Assembly (NCBI RefSeq): GCF_001426865.1
Contig: NZ_LMFO01000023.1
Location: 1 to 64,000 of the forward strand
Origin: Paenibacillus sp. Root52
Lineage (GTDB): Bacteria > Bacillota > Bacilli > Paenibacillales > Paenibacillaceae
DNA: 64,000 nt
Reading direction: 5' to 3'
Numbering within the stretch: position 1 is the first letter of the stretch; each line of letters begins with the position of its first letter. Position numbers and translations under genes: made by a program. The notes below the pieces were generated by a model that saw only the letters and a list, made by a program, of their open reading frames with translations, was not told the DNA's origin and did not search any database. Below, one piece after another: positions 26,619 through 34,754 of the stretch.

Positions 26619-27509
26619 TTAATAAACATCATTAAGCTTCTTGGATATCCAGAAATAAATGAGTGTGACGGCACCTACAATGATGGCTGTAGTGAAGCCT
26701 ACTGCACTGCCGTAACCCAGTTGCTGGAGCGATTGTGTATCAGCGGATATCGGAAATAACAACTTAAACAGATACAAGTACATCACTTCCGTTTTGCCAT
26801 ACGGTCCTCCTTCGGTTAATACCATAATGCTCTCGTATCCTTTGAGTGCGGTTGTAATCGCCAGCATAATAATCATCTGCAGCACAGGACCGAGTAGTGG
26901 AATCGTCACATTTCTAAGCTTCTGGAACTCATTCGCTCCGTCCAGCGATGCCGCCTCGTACAGTTCTTCAGGAATACTCTGCAGACCGGCAATAAACAGC
27001 AGCATATAGTTCCCCACAGCTCCCCAGATCGCAATAATTATGGTCGTCATCATGGCATGATCAGCATCCAACCAGCCAATCGGGGCAGAGATCACATGAT
27101 ACTTCACCAGTAGTTGATTCAATATTCCGTTGTACGAATTAAAAATAATAAAGAATACAATCGCCATAACTGAAGCACTGAAAATGGTTGGAAGATAGTA
27201 CACAGCTCTTAGCAGTGAACGCCCTCTCCATTTGCGATTCAAAATGATTGCGAGTGTCAGAGCTAGCGGAATCGTGACCACAAGTTTACCTAATGCATAG
27301 ACTCCTGTATTGCCAACTGCTGACCAGAACTGTGTATCCCGCATAATGCGGGCAAAGTTGCCAAGTCCAATAAATACGGGCGTTCCAATGCCTTGATAAT
27401 CGTAGAACATATAACGTAGAGCCCATATGAGGGGATACACCCCAAACACGAGAGTTAGAAATAAACTGGGAAAGATGAACAGGTACGCATGCACTTTTTT
27501 TGGCTTCAT
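26619..27509 (-). CDS. Carbohydrate ABC transporter permease (LplB/UgpA type)
   Basis: 296 residues, the first structural gene of the cluster. Two in-frame ATGs at 27515 and 27509 follow AAGGGGG; the second has better spacing (nine bases) but the first is possible. Six membrane helices, with the EAA loop EELYEAASLDGANEFQKLRN. It forms a heterodimer with the next permease. The region upstream has repeated short motifs discussed under findings. Confidence 0.9.
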   Translation of the reverse strand: MKPKKVHAYLFIFPSLFLTLVFGVYPLIWALRYMFYDYQGIGTPVFIGLGNFARIMRDTQFWSAVGNTGVYALGKLVVTIPLALTLAIILNRKWRGRSLLRAVYYLPTIFSASVMAIVFFIIFNSYNGILNQLLVKYHVISAPIGWLDADHAMMTTIIIAIWGAVGNYMLLFIAGLQSIPEELYEAASLDGANEFQKLRNVTIPLLGPVLQMIIMLAITTALKGYESIMVLTEGGPYGKTEVMYLYLFKLLFPISADTQSLQQLGYGSAVGFTTAIIVGAVTLIYFWISKKLNDVY

Positions 27510-27669
27510 CAACATTGACCCCCTTACTTGCTTTTGCAAGAAGTATAGAGCGATCACCGTGTGAAGCGGGATGGGGAAATCCACTTTTTACAGGGGAGAA
27601 TGTAACTGAGTGAATGTGGATGGGTGAAAGGTAAATGTGAAGCGTATGAATGAGTAATTGCGAATGAGT

Positions 27670-27721
27670 GACAAACAAAATAGCCTGCATTTCCAATGAA
27701 ACTCCACTGGAAATACAGGCT
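27670..27721 (-). terminator. Terminator after the HAD hydrolase gene
   Basis: AGCCTG-ATTTCC at 27682-27694 pairs with GGAAAT-CAGGCT at 27709-27721 (one mismatch), followed on the minus strand by ATTTTGTTTGT. It lies 44 bases after the HAD stop and separates it from the transporter cluster. Confidence 0.8.
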
Positions 27722-27764
27722 ATACCTTGTTAACAAGAATAAATATGTGAAATGTTTAATATGG

Positions 27765-28451
27765 TTATTCTGCTTCCTTATACAGACGAAGTAGTTCTGT
27801 GAAATCAGAGATCAATACATCCGATCCCGCCAGTTCTTCATCCCTACCAAAACCAGCATAAGCGCAGCCAATAACGGTCTGTCCATTCATTTTCCCTGCC
27901 TCTACATCCGATGAACGGTCACCCACCATCCACGCATCTTGAATCCGATGTTTCTCAAGCAGGATCTGAACGAGATTAATTTTGGAAGGAGTTTTGTATT
28001 GACCAGCGCTGTACACTCCTTCAAACAAAGGCATGATCTCGTGGGCAAACGCTACACCTTTGACGTAATCCTCAAGTCCATTACTCGCAACAAATAACCG
28101 CACCCCCTGCTCTTTGAGCGCTGTTAAAGTCTCCTTCACGTGAGGATAGAGTGTAGAACCCCCTTGATCCAGACCTTCAATCTCCAATTGAAGCAACAAT
28201 TCGTCCGCGCGGCGATGTGCTGCCTCCGATGCTTCAGGCATAACTACTTTCCATATATCTTCAAGTAACATACCAAGACTTCCAATCATCCGTTCCTCTG
28301 GAGGGGTCTCACCTTCAAAGTGTCCTTCTGCTCTCAGCGTATCAAACAACTGGTGGTAAGCAGGCAACAACAGCGTCTCTGTCTGAAATAGTGTGCCATC
28401 CATATCAAATATCATTGCTTCCGGTTTAAGCAATACCTTTTCTTTTGTCAT
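27765..28451 (-). CDS. HAD-superfamily hydrolase
   Basis: 228 residues. The start is the ATG at 28451 after GAAAGGA, not the longer frame reaching 28550. Motif I is FDMDGTLFQTE with both catalytic aspartates, motif II is VASNG, and motif III/IV includes MVGDRSSDVEAG. This is the PGMB/phosphoglycolate-phosphatase branch with an alpha-helical cap. Cytoplasmic phosphatase or phosphomutase of unknown substrate. Confidence 0.88.
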   Translation of the reverse strand: MTKEKVLLKPEAMIFDMDGTLFQTETLLLPAYHQLFDTLRAEGHFEGETPPEERMIGSLGMLLEDIWKVVMPEASEAAHRRADELLLQLEIEGLDQGGSTLYPHVKETLTALKEQGVRLFVASNGLEDYVKGVAFAHEIMPLFEGVYSAGQYKTPSKINLVQILLEKHRIQDAWMVGDRSSDVEAGKMNGQTVIGCAYAGFGRDEELAGSDVLISDFTELLRLYKEAE

Positions 28452-28607
28452 ATCAAAGCGTCCTTTCGGATTGGGATATGTATTCGGAATCGTTCCCTCC
28501 CCATGATAAACATAAACGTTTGCAGGTGTAAACCGAACATTGTAAAACACACTCCGCGAACGTTATACAACTCAGCGGATAACATTATACATAAAGTAAA
28601 CAAACTA

Positions 28608-28636
28608 TATACAAAACGATTTAGTTTAAGTATAAT
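28608..28636 (+). promoter_or_regulatory. Candidate sigma-A promoter for the chemoreceptor gene
   Basis: TATAAT at 28631-28636 lies 17 bases after TATACA at 28608-28613. The -10 is perfect and the -35 is poor. It is about 100 bases upstream of the chemoreceptor ATG, in an AT-rich 285-base gap with no other feature. Confidence 0.45.
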
Positions 28637-28736
28637 ACTGAAAATAGTCATTCAGACCCTACATCTAAAGTCCTAATTTAGTGTTTTTCCTGTTTTTTCG
28701 ACAAATATATATACCCGACAGAGAGGAATAACAAAC

Positions 28737-30455
28737 ATGGTAAAGCGCAGAATCTTTAAAATTTTCTACAAGATTGGTTTGGGCTATTTGCTCGTGCTGG
28801 CTGTTCTAGCCGGTTCTATTGTATTGATCCAAAATAGTATTAGCCAACTCCAACGCGAGCTGGATTTCTTGGTCGATCACGATATGAAAGTACATGATTT
28901 AACTTATGAGTTGGAAAGAACTATGGTGGACATGGAGACAGGTCAACGAGGATATGTCATTACAGGACAAGACAGTTATCTTGCCCCTTACACCGAAGGT
29001 TTAGAACAGAAGGAAACAATCATCTCACAGCTCGCATCACTCATTGCTGATAATCCAGCACAGCTCGCCCTACTTGAGAACATACATAATGTAATAAACA
29101 ATTGGGTACAGGTTGCGGGTGAACCAGTTATTGAATCACGACGAGCTAACGACACGTCCACCGTGCAAGCGTTCTTCGTGAATGATCCTGGTAAGCAGGA
29201 TATGGATCAAATTCGTGATTCACTAACGACTTTCCGCACCAATGAACTAGCGCTAACCGAACAGCGCACCGAAGCACTCAAACAAAAAAACGAGCTACTC
29301 AACATCGAACTTTACGGTGCGCTCATCCTTGTTGCCTTGATTTCGATAATTGCCGCTCTGACACTGTCCCGCTCTATTGTCAAAAACATTCGTAGCGTCA
29401 CCAGCGCACTGAACGACATTGGCTCATCTAACGGAGATCTAACCCTCCGCATTGCGACCCATATGAAGGATGAGACACGCGAATTGGCAGAGGCGGCTAA
29501 TGCAATGCTGCTCGGATTGCAACAAATGATGCTTGAGATTCAGAACAATGCTAGCATCCTGAGCACGGCTTCAGATCGATTGGATAAAGGTGTGTCGGAC
29601 AACCTGTCCGCTGGTAAGGAAGTTGCCACCGCCATGGAACGAGTCGCTGAAGGCGCAGATGAACAAGTCGTTCTGACGCAAACGATGGTCGCTGCCATGG
29701 GGCAATCGCTGACTGGACTTAACCGAGTATCCGCTTCTACAGCTGATGTTGCTGAACGTGCTGTAAGAACCGAATCAATCGCACTGGATGGACAAGGACG
29801 CATTAATAATGCTGTGGGTAAAATGGGAACCATTGAACAATCATTCCGCGCGGTTCAAGAGTCCATTACGGATATCTCTAAAATGTCCGATCAGGTCATC
29901 TCTATTGCAGAATCTATCTCGGGAACGGCTAGACAGACCAATCTCCTGGCTCTTAACGCTGGAATTGAAGCTGCACGCGCCGGAGAACATGGCAAAGGAT
30001 TCGCTGTTGTCGCCACCGAAATTCGCAACCTGGCAGATCAGAGCGCTACCTCAGCCAAACATATTACAAGCATTCTTGAAACTGTACTTGCAGGTGTGCA
30101 TAACACCGTTCAGATCGTAGACTCCAATACTGTTCATGTCACAGAAGGGTTACAAACGATAGAGGATGCTGGGCAAGCCTTTGCTAATATTACAGAACAC
30201 ATTCATGATCTAAGCGGAGAAATGGTGGATATATCCGCGGTGGTGGAAGAGCTCACGGCAGGCAGCCAAGCTGTTATGTCTTCTATTCATGCTGTATCCG
30301 CGGTTGTGGAAGACACTGCATCAGCAACCGAAGAAGTATCTGCTATGACCGAGGAGCAATTAGCCTCCTTGCAAGAAATGACTGACACATCCAAACAGTT
30401 GAACCAAATGTCCGATGCACTGGATCAGCTCGTGAACCGATTCAAACTTGCATAA
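28737..30455 (+). CDS. Methyl-accepting chemotaxis protein with CHASE3 domain
   Basis: 572 residues. Membrane helices at about 13-33 and 190-210 flank an extracellular all-helical CHASE3 sensor with the characteristic METGQRGYVITGQ. HAMP follows, then a long coiled-coil signalling domain whose hairpin tip contains TNLLALNAGIEAARAGEHGKG, the binding site for CheA and CheW. Candidate methylation glutamates and glutamines flank the tip. Signals from it feed the flagellar chemotaxis pathway; the ligand cannot be predicted. Confidence 0.94.
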   Translation: MVKRRIFKIFYKIGLGYLLVLAVLAGSIVLIQNSISQLQRELDFLVDHDMKVHDLTYELERTMVDMETGQRGYVITGQDSYLAPYTEGLEQKETIISQLASLIADNPAQLALLENIHNVINNWVQVAGEPVIESRRANDTSTVQAFFVNDPGKQDMDQIRDSLTTFRTNELALTEQRTEALKQKNELLNIELYGALILVALISIIAALTLSRSIVKNIRSVTSALNDIGSSNGDLTLRIATHMKDETRELAEAANAMLLGLQQMMLEIQNNASILSTASDRLDKGVSDNLSAGKEVATAMERVAEGADEQVVLTQTMVAAMGQSLTGLNRVSASTADVAERAVRTESIALDGQGRINNAVGKMGTIEQSFRAVQESITDISKMSDQVISIAESISGTARQTNLLALNAGIEAARAGEHGKGFAVVATEIRNLADQSATSAKHITSILETVLAGVHNTVQIVDSNTVHVTEGLQTIEDAGQAFANITEHIHDLSGEMVDISAVVEELTAGSQAVMSSIHAVSAVVEDTASATEEVSAMTEEQLASLQEMTDTSKQLNQMSDALDQLVNRFKLA

Positions 30456-30491
30456 TGAGGAAATCAGGAACATCGTTTAATGAAACTAAAT

Positions 30492-30538
30492 ACAAAGAAG
30501 CAGTTGCCTGAGTTAGGAAACTGCTTCTTTGTTTGTAA
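30492..30538 (+). terminator. Terminator after the chemoreceptor gene
   Basis: Perfect 14-bp stem (ACAAAGAAGCAGTT at 30492-30505 with AACTGCTTCTTTGT at 30519-30532) and a T-rich tail, 37 bases after the stop codon. Confidence 0.85.
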
Positions 30539-30649
30539 TTTTGGATTACATTGACACTGTGTAGGGAAGAGATGCCTTCTGTGACGTTCAATTTTTGATC
30601 AAGTAGATCCAGAAGGTATCCCGTCGGTTATTTATTCTTATCGCTTAGG

Positions 30650-31606
30650 TTACTGACTTCGAAGTGCCTCCAGGATCCGTTGTGCTTCAAGCCCAGCTCT
30701 GAAATCATATATTCTGCCCGGCTTGTCTTGAATACGTGCAATTACATGTTGCAGTACAGGTAATTCACTAAACGATTCATCAACGGTTACAGGTGTTAGT
30801 GACTCTCCAATCCGTCCACTCATCAGTTGATCCCAGTTCTCCAGTGCGATTGTTCCTTCCGTCCCATACACCACCATAGATACACGTTCTTCACCCGCAA
30901 AGTGTGAGATCCCGTTGATCTCTACCCGAGTGCCATCTTGAAGCTGCATTTCTGCATGAATTTCCGTCTCGCAACCATTCGAATGATCGGGATATTGTAC
31001 CTGACTGTTTATGACATTCAGTCCACCGAACACCGTCTGGATCACATGAATCCAGTGAATACCCACTTCTAAAATAAATCCACCCTGATCCCGGGTCGTA
31101 ATCCATGGATTTTGTTGCCAAGCTCGCGGCCATTGCGGGAACCGGAGAATCAGTTCAATTTTACGAATAGTTCCAAGCGTACTTCCTTCCTGAACTAACT
31201 TTTGCAATTGAAGCACCGCTGGTTCATGAGGCATTGAGAAATGGATCGCATGGACCACACCTGACTGCTCAGCTGCAGCTAGCATAGCTTCGGCTTCCTC
31301 CACACTGTTAGCTAGAGGCTTCTCACAGAAGATATGGATTCTACGCTGAAGCACCTCCATCACTACTCCATAATGATACTTGGGTGGCACCGCAACGTAT
31401 ACCAGATCAATCTCATGTTCATCTAACAAACGGCGATAATCCGTATATGTACTTGTCTCAGGGTTCAATGCCGCATAATTCGCAAGAGACTGCTCATTGC
31501 TATCACATACTGCCACTACGTCTACGTGCTGATCACTCTTGGCTTGATGAATCATATGTAAGCCCATTTTACCTAATCCAATGACAGCCATTTTAATCTT
31601 TTTCAT
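30650..31606 (-). CDS. Gfo/Idh/MocA-family oxidoreductase
   Basis: 318 residues. The start is the ATG at 31606 after TTGGAG; a GTG at 31615 overlaps that site. The N-terminal Rossmann domain has VIGLGKMGLHM and the family's EKPLANS catalytic-lysine motif. The C-terminal alpha/beta domain contains the GGFILEVGIHWIHVI stretch with the usual His. NAD(P)-dependent sugar or inositol dehydrogenase; substrate unknown. It stands alone on the minus strand. Confidence 0.9.
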   Translation of the reverse strand: MKKIKMAVIGLGKMGLHMIHQAKSDQHVDVVAVCDSNEQSLANYAALNPETSTYTDYRRLLDEHEIDLVYVAVPPKYHYGVVMEVLQRRIHIFCEKPLANSVEEAEAMLAAAEQSGVVHAIHFSMPHEPAVLQLQKLVQEGSTLGTIRKIELILRFPQWPRAWQQNPWITTRDQGGFILEVGIHWIHVIQTVFGGLNVINSQVQYPDHSNGCETEIHAEMQLQDGTRVEINGISHFAGEERVSMVVYGTEGTIALENWDQLMSGRIGESLTPVTVDESFSELPVLQHVIARIQDKPGRIYDFRAGLEAQRILEALRSQ

Positions 31607-31875
31607 TGAGTTCACTCCAATCGAATTCTAGTATACCAGAAAGTGATACAGCGCTACTCCTTTTTGCATAGATACGAAAAGTGAACCCTCGCTCTTGTTT
31701 TTATGTTTAATTCAGTTGAAAACCATCATTTTAAGTCATTATTTTACATTAAATGTAATTATAAAATAATAGGCATTTTGTGCCAGTTATATTTTACTAG
31801 ATTTTTTTATGCGTTGCAGTAAGACTTTAAGCGCTACCACCCTAAGAATCAAAAATTAATAATCTTAAAAATCTA

Positions 31876-31905
31876 TTGACAAAAAACCACAAAAAAAGAT
31901 ACTCT
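31876..31905 (+). promoter_or_regulatory. Candidate sigma-A promoter of the ThDP/KAS III cluster
   Basis: TTGACA at 31876-31881 and TACTCT at 31900-31905, spaced by 18 bases. It lies in the 411-base gap between the oxidoreductase and ThDP enzyme genes, about 110 bases before the start codon. The rest of this gap (31607-31875 and 31906-32017) is very AT-rich, and no gene or stable hairpin is seen in it. Confidence 0.6.
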
Positions 31906-32017
31906 TCCTAGTATCAAGCATTTATTTCCTATTACAACCTAATACCGTAATTTACTCTCAAAAAAAGGAATCAGACCTTTGGGTCTAAAAACCTATTTCA
32001 TGAAGCGAGGTGCCCAA

Positions 32018-33661
32018 ATGAGAACCGTTGCAGATTATTTAGCGGAAGCTCTGCGTAATCTAGGCGTCACCCATGTCTTTGGAATTATCGGAAAATCCAT
32101 TTGCCCTGCTGCGTTGAAGATGGTCGATTATGGGCTGGAATTCATCCCTGGACGCCATGAATCTAGTTCAGGATTCGCCGCATCGGGTTATGCACTTCAG
32201 ACTGGGAGATTGGGTGTAGCATTTGCAACCTCAGGTCCAGGCGGAACCAATCTATTAACCGCTGCTGCCCACGCGAAGGCGAACAATTTGCCTGTACTAT
32301 TCATTACCGGACATCAGTCCATTCAAGAATTGGGACTTCCTCAGTGCCAGGATTCCTCGTCTTATTTGGCCGATCTAGCTGAGATGTTCAGACCCGCCAC
32401 ATTATTCAGTAAGCTTGTCGAGCGTGGAGACCACTTCGCTACCCTTTTCAATCATGCGATCTCCATCGCACTAGGTCCAAACAAAGGCCCTGTTCATCTT
32501 TGCCTTCCGTTTGATGTACAGACCGAACTTGTGGAACAATGCCGAATCATCCTTCCCGAACCTGAGCCTATGATCAGTGTTACTAATCTAAACCGAGTTC
32601 TCCCCTTAATTCAACAATCCAAACATCCATTAATTATCGCTGGCAAGGGCGTTGGCCGTGCACATGCTCATGATGAACTGTTACAGCTTGCCGAACTCCT
32701 TCATATTCCCGTCATCACTTCACCTGGTGGAAAAGGTGCCATCGCCTGGAATCATCCGTTATATCATGGCCCTTGTGGAGTCGGAGGTTTCCCGCATGCG
32801 GATGATCTGATGAATCAGAGTGATCTATATATTGTGCTAGGTTCTCGTTTGAGTGATATGACGATTTGTAACCTTAAGCCGGAGAATCATCCGGCACACC
32901 TAATCCAGTTTGATAGCGACCCTACCTTCGTTGGTAAAATTCTAAACTCACAAACCTTACATATCTCCGGCGATCTTAAAGATAATATGAACCATCTTCT
33001 TGGGAACCTCACAGAACATGCAATACAACTTCAAGCAATGAACAGAGCGTTACCACCTGCGGATTACTTCCTTCCGCTTCCAGAATTATCTCAGTTATCG
33101 TTGGCATCTGTCCTCGAGAACATGAGCGATATCCTTCCTTATGACCACACCTTGTTCGTGGATGATGGTAGCCACGGATTCCATGCGGTTCAGCGATACA
33201 AAGTTAAGAAACCAGGAAGTTTCGTATTCGATGCCTACTTCGCTTGCATGGGTAATGCCATCGGTATGGCGATTGGAGCCAAAGCCGCTGCACCTGAAGA
33301 AACAATCGTATGTATTACAGGGGATGGCTGCTTCATGATGTTAGGAACTGAGATTAACACTGCTGTCTGCAACCAGCTCCCCGTGATTTTCATCGTGGTG
33401 AACAACAAACAATTGGACATGGCACTCAAAGGTATGCAAAAAACAACAGGCCGGATCGATGGCACATTATTCGAGGTTCCAATGGATGCAGCGAAGTTTG
33501 CAGAGTCTCTAGGCGCAGTGGCCTTCCGAGCAGAGACGCACGCCGAATTCACCATTGCTCTCAAGGAAGCCCAACAATTAAATCAAGTTACGGTCATTGA
33601 ACTGCTTACAGATCGTGATGAGATTCCACCAACAGCCCATCGTACACTTAATTTGAACTAG
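32018..33661 (+). CDS. Thiamine diphosphate-dependent enzyme, acetolactate-synthase-like
   Basis: 547 residues. The ATG at 32018 is chosen because GCGAGGTG precedes it; the frame is open 13 codons further up without a site. Three ThDP-fold domains: the N-terminal PYR domain with the cofactor-activating Glu in GRHESSSGFAASGYA (residue 48), a central domain, and the C-terminal PP domain with the ThDP/Mg motif GDGCFMM...NN. It belongs to the large-subunit acetolactate synthase/2-oxo-acid decarboxylase group. No small regulatory subunit is nearby. It starts a cluster with a CMD protein, a SpoIIAA-like protein and a KAS III homologue, so it may make an acyloin or aldehyde for a small metabolite. 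That function is inference. Confidence 0.85.
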   Translation: MRTVADYLAEALRNLGVTHVFGIIGKSICPAALKMVDYGLEFIPGRHESSSGFAASGYALQTGRLGVAFATSGPGGTNLLTAAAHAKANNLPVLFITGHQSIQELGLPQCQDSSSYLADLAEMFRPATLFSKLVERGDHFATLFNHAISIALGPNKGPVHLCLPFDVQTELVEQCRIILPEPEPMISVTNLNRVLPLIQQSKHPLIIAGKGVGRAHAHDELLQLAELLHIPVITSPGGKGAIAWNHPLYHGPCGVGGFPHADDLMNQSDLYIVLGSRLSDMTICNLKPENHPAHLIQFDSDPTFVGKILNSQTLHISGDLKDNMNHLLGNLTEHAIQLQAMNRALPPADYFLPLPELSQLSLASVLENMSDILPYDHTLFVDDGSHGFHAVQRYKVKKPGSFVFDAYFACMGNAIGMAIGAKAAAPEETIVCITGDGCFMMLGTEINTAVCNQLPVIFIVVNNKQLDMALKGMQKTTGRIDGTLFEVPMDAAKFAESLGAVAFRAETHAEFTIALKEAQQLNQVTVIELLTDRDEIPPTAHRTLNLN

Positions 33662-33672
33662 GAGGAACAGCG

Positions 33673-34041
33673 ATGAGTGAACAAGTAAATCAGGGATTAG
33701 AACGTTTTGCTAAGTTATCTGGAGAATATGGTGCACGTGCGCTTAATCCGATCAAGGAACAGTTTCCTGAATTGGCTGAATTCATTATGGGGACAGCCTA
33801 CGGGGATATTTTTCAACGTACCACGATAACAGATCAGTGGAAAGAAGTCGCGATCATCTCTTCATTAATTACACAAGGACAGTACGAGCAGTTGGGTGTG
33901 CATTATACAATGGCTCTAAGTGTTGGAATAACCGTTGAGCAACTCAAAGGAATTCTGCTACATTTGGCTCCATGTGTTGGCGCACCACGCATCATTAGCG
34001 CGTTTAATATCTTGCTCGAGACAATTGAAGAAATCCAATAA
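33673..34041 (+). CDS. Carboxymuconolactone decarboxylase-like protein
   Basis: 122 residues, all-helical CMD fold. The segment HYTMALSVGITVEQLKGILL followed by an A-P-x-x-G-x-P-R turn is typical of gamma-carboxymuconolactone decarboxylase relatives. It lacks the CxxC pair of AhpD-type peroxidases, so a redox role is unlikely. It begins 11 bases after the ThDP gene with GGAGGA, so the two are in one operon. Function unknown. Confidence 0.82.
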   Translation: MSEQVNQGLERFAKLSGEYGARALNPIKEQFPELAEFIMGTAYGDIFQRTTITDQWKEVAIISSLITQGQYEQLGVHYTMALSVGITVEQLKGILLHLAPCVGAPRIISAFNILLETIEEIQ

Positions 34042-34081
34042 TTCACTTTTCTACATTTTTATACATGATTCGACTTTTTTA

Positions 34082-34111
34082 TTGATCTTCTTACATCAAC
34101 CCCTTTATAAT
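34082..34111 (+). promoter_or_regulatory. Candidate promoter for the SpoIIAA-like gene
   Basis: TTGATC at 34082-34087 and TATAAT at 34106-34111, spaced by 18 bases, 56 bases upstream of the start codon. It suggests an independent or additional transcription start within the cluster. Confidence 0.5.
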
Positions 34112-34166
34112 ATGGTTAAATTATCCTTCGGGATAGCCTTAACTCATTTAAAGGGAGAGAACAATC

Positions 34167-34517
34167 ATGGGAAGTTTTATTCTTAAAACGGATGCAGCAA
34201 ACAAGGTATTAAACATCGAGCTAGAAGGTTCATTTTCACAGGAAGACGGATTGCGTTCGATCTCTGCGTATCAAGATACCATTGCTCCGATTAACACCCA
34301 AGAGTATAACTTGAATATTGATTGCAAAAAACTGAACGTCACTGCTCCAGAGATTGTGCCATTGCTTGAAGGCTGCCTGGCGCTGTTCAAAAAAGACGGG
34401 TACAAAAAAATTGTTCTGACCCTTGAGAATAATTCTATTCTTAAAATGCAGTTATCCCGACTCGGCCGTGCGGTTGGTCTGGACAACCTCGAAATCATAT
34501 CTACTGTGACAACTTAA
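34167..34517 (+). CDS. Small SpoIIAA/STAS-like protein
   Basis: 116 residues of alternating strands and helices consistent with a SpoIIAA/STAS-like fold: a hydrophobic first strand (KVLNIELEGSF), a central strand (YNLNIDCKKL) and a last strand after an amphipathic helix. The Ser that anti-anti-sigma factors phosphorylate is not evident. ATG after AAAGGGAGAG. No specific family name assigned; its cluster position suggests an accessory role beside the KAS III homologue. Confidence 0.65.
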   Translation: MGSFILKTDAANKVLNIELEGSFSQEDGLRSISAYQDTIAPINTQEYNLNIDCKKLNVTAPEIVPLLEGCLALFKKDGYKKIVLTLENNSILKMQLSRLGRAVGLDNLEIISTVTT

Positions 34518-34524
34518 AATGCAA

Positions 34525-34690
34525 GTTCAAAAAGGACGGTTTTCAGTACCGAGAAGATGGGGTGAAGATAGAAATGGAGTAGCGGAGCGTAGGCAAAACT
34601 ACGTGAGCAACGGACATTTCGGCTGAATCCCATATTCGACGCTGAGATGCAGTCAGGCATCCTTCGTAATCAAAAGCGGACTTTTTGAAC
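34525..34690. repeat. Intergenic repeat element with terminal inverted repeats
   Basis: GTTCAAAAAG at 34525-34534 is inverted at 34681-34690 (CTTTTTGAAC). The similarity extends inward with a few mismatches to 19 bases. The 166-base interior has no open frame and includes a small hairpin, CGTAG...CTACG, around 34590-34605. Fragments of its end occur at 10811-10826 and 17023-17050. It looks like a non-coding, MITE-like or dispersed intergenic repeat. Confidence 0.6.
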
Positions 34691-34754
34691 AACTACTTAA
34701 AATACCAGGCGGACAAGCTCTGGATAAACCGTCCCGCACAGGAGGAGAACGAAG

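Noticed and set aside
31607..32017. Small RNA or riboswitch in the AT-rich gap
   Set aside because: No stable hairpin or conserved core seen; only the promoter at 31876-31905 was supported.
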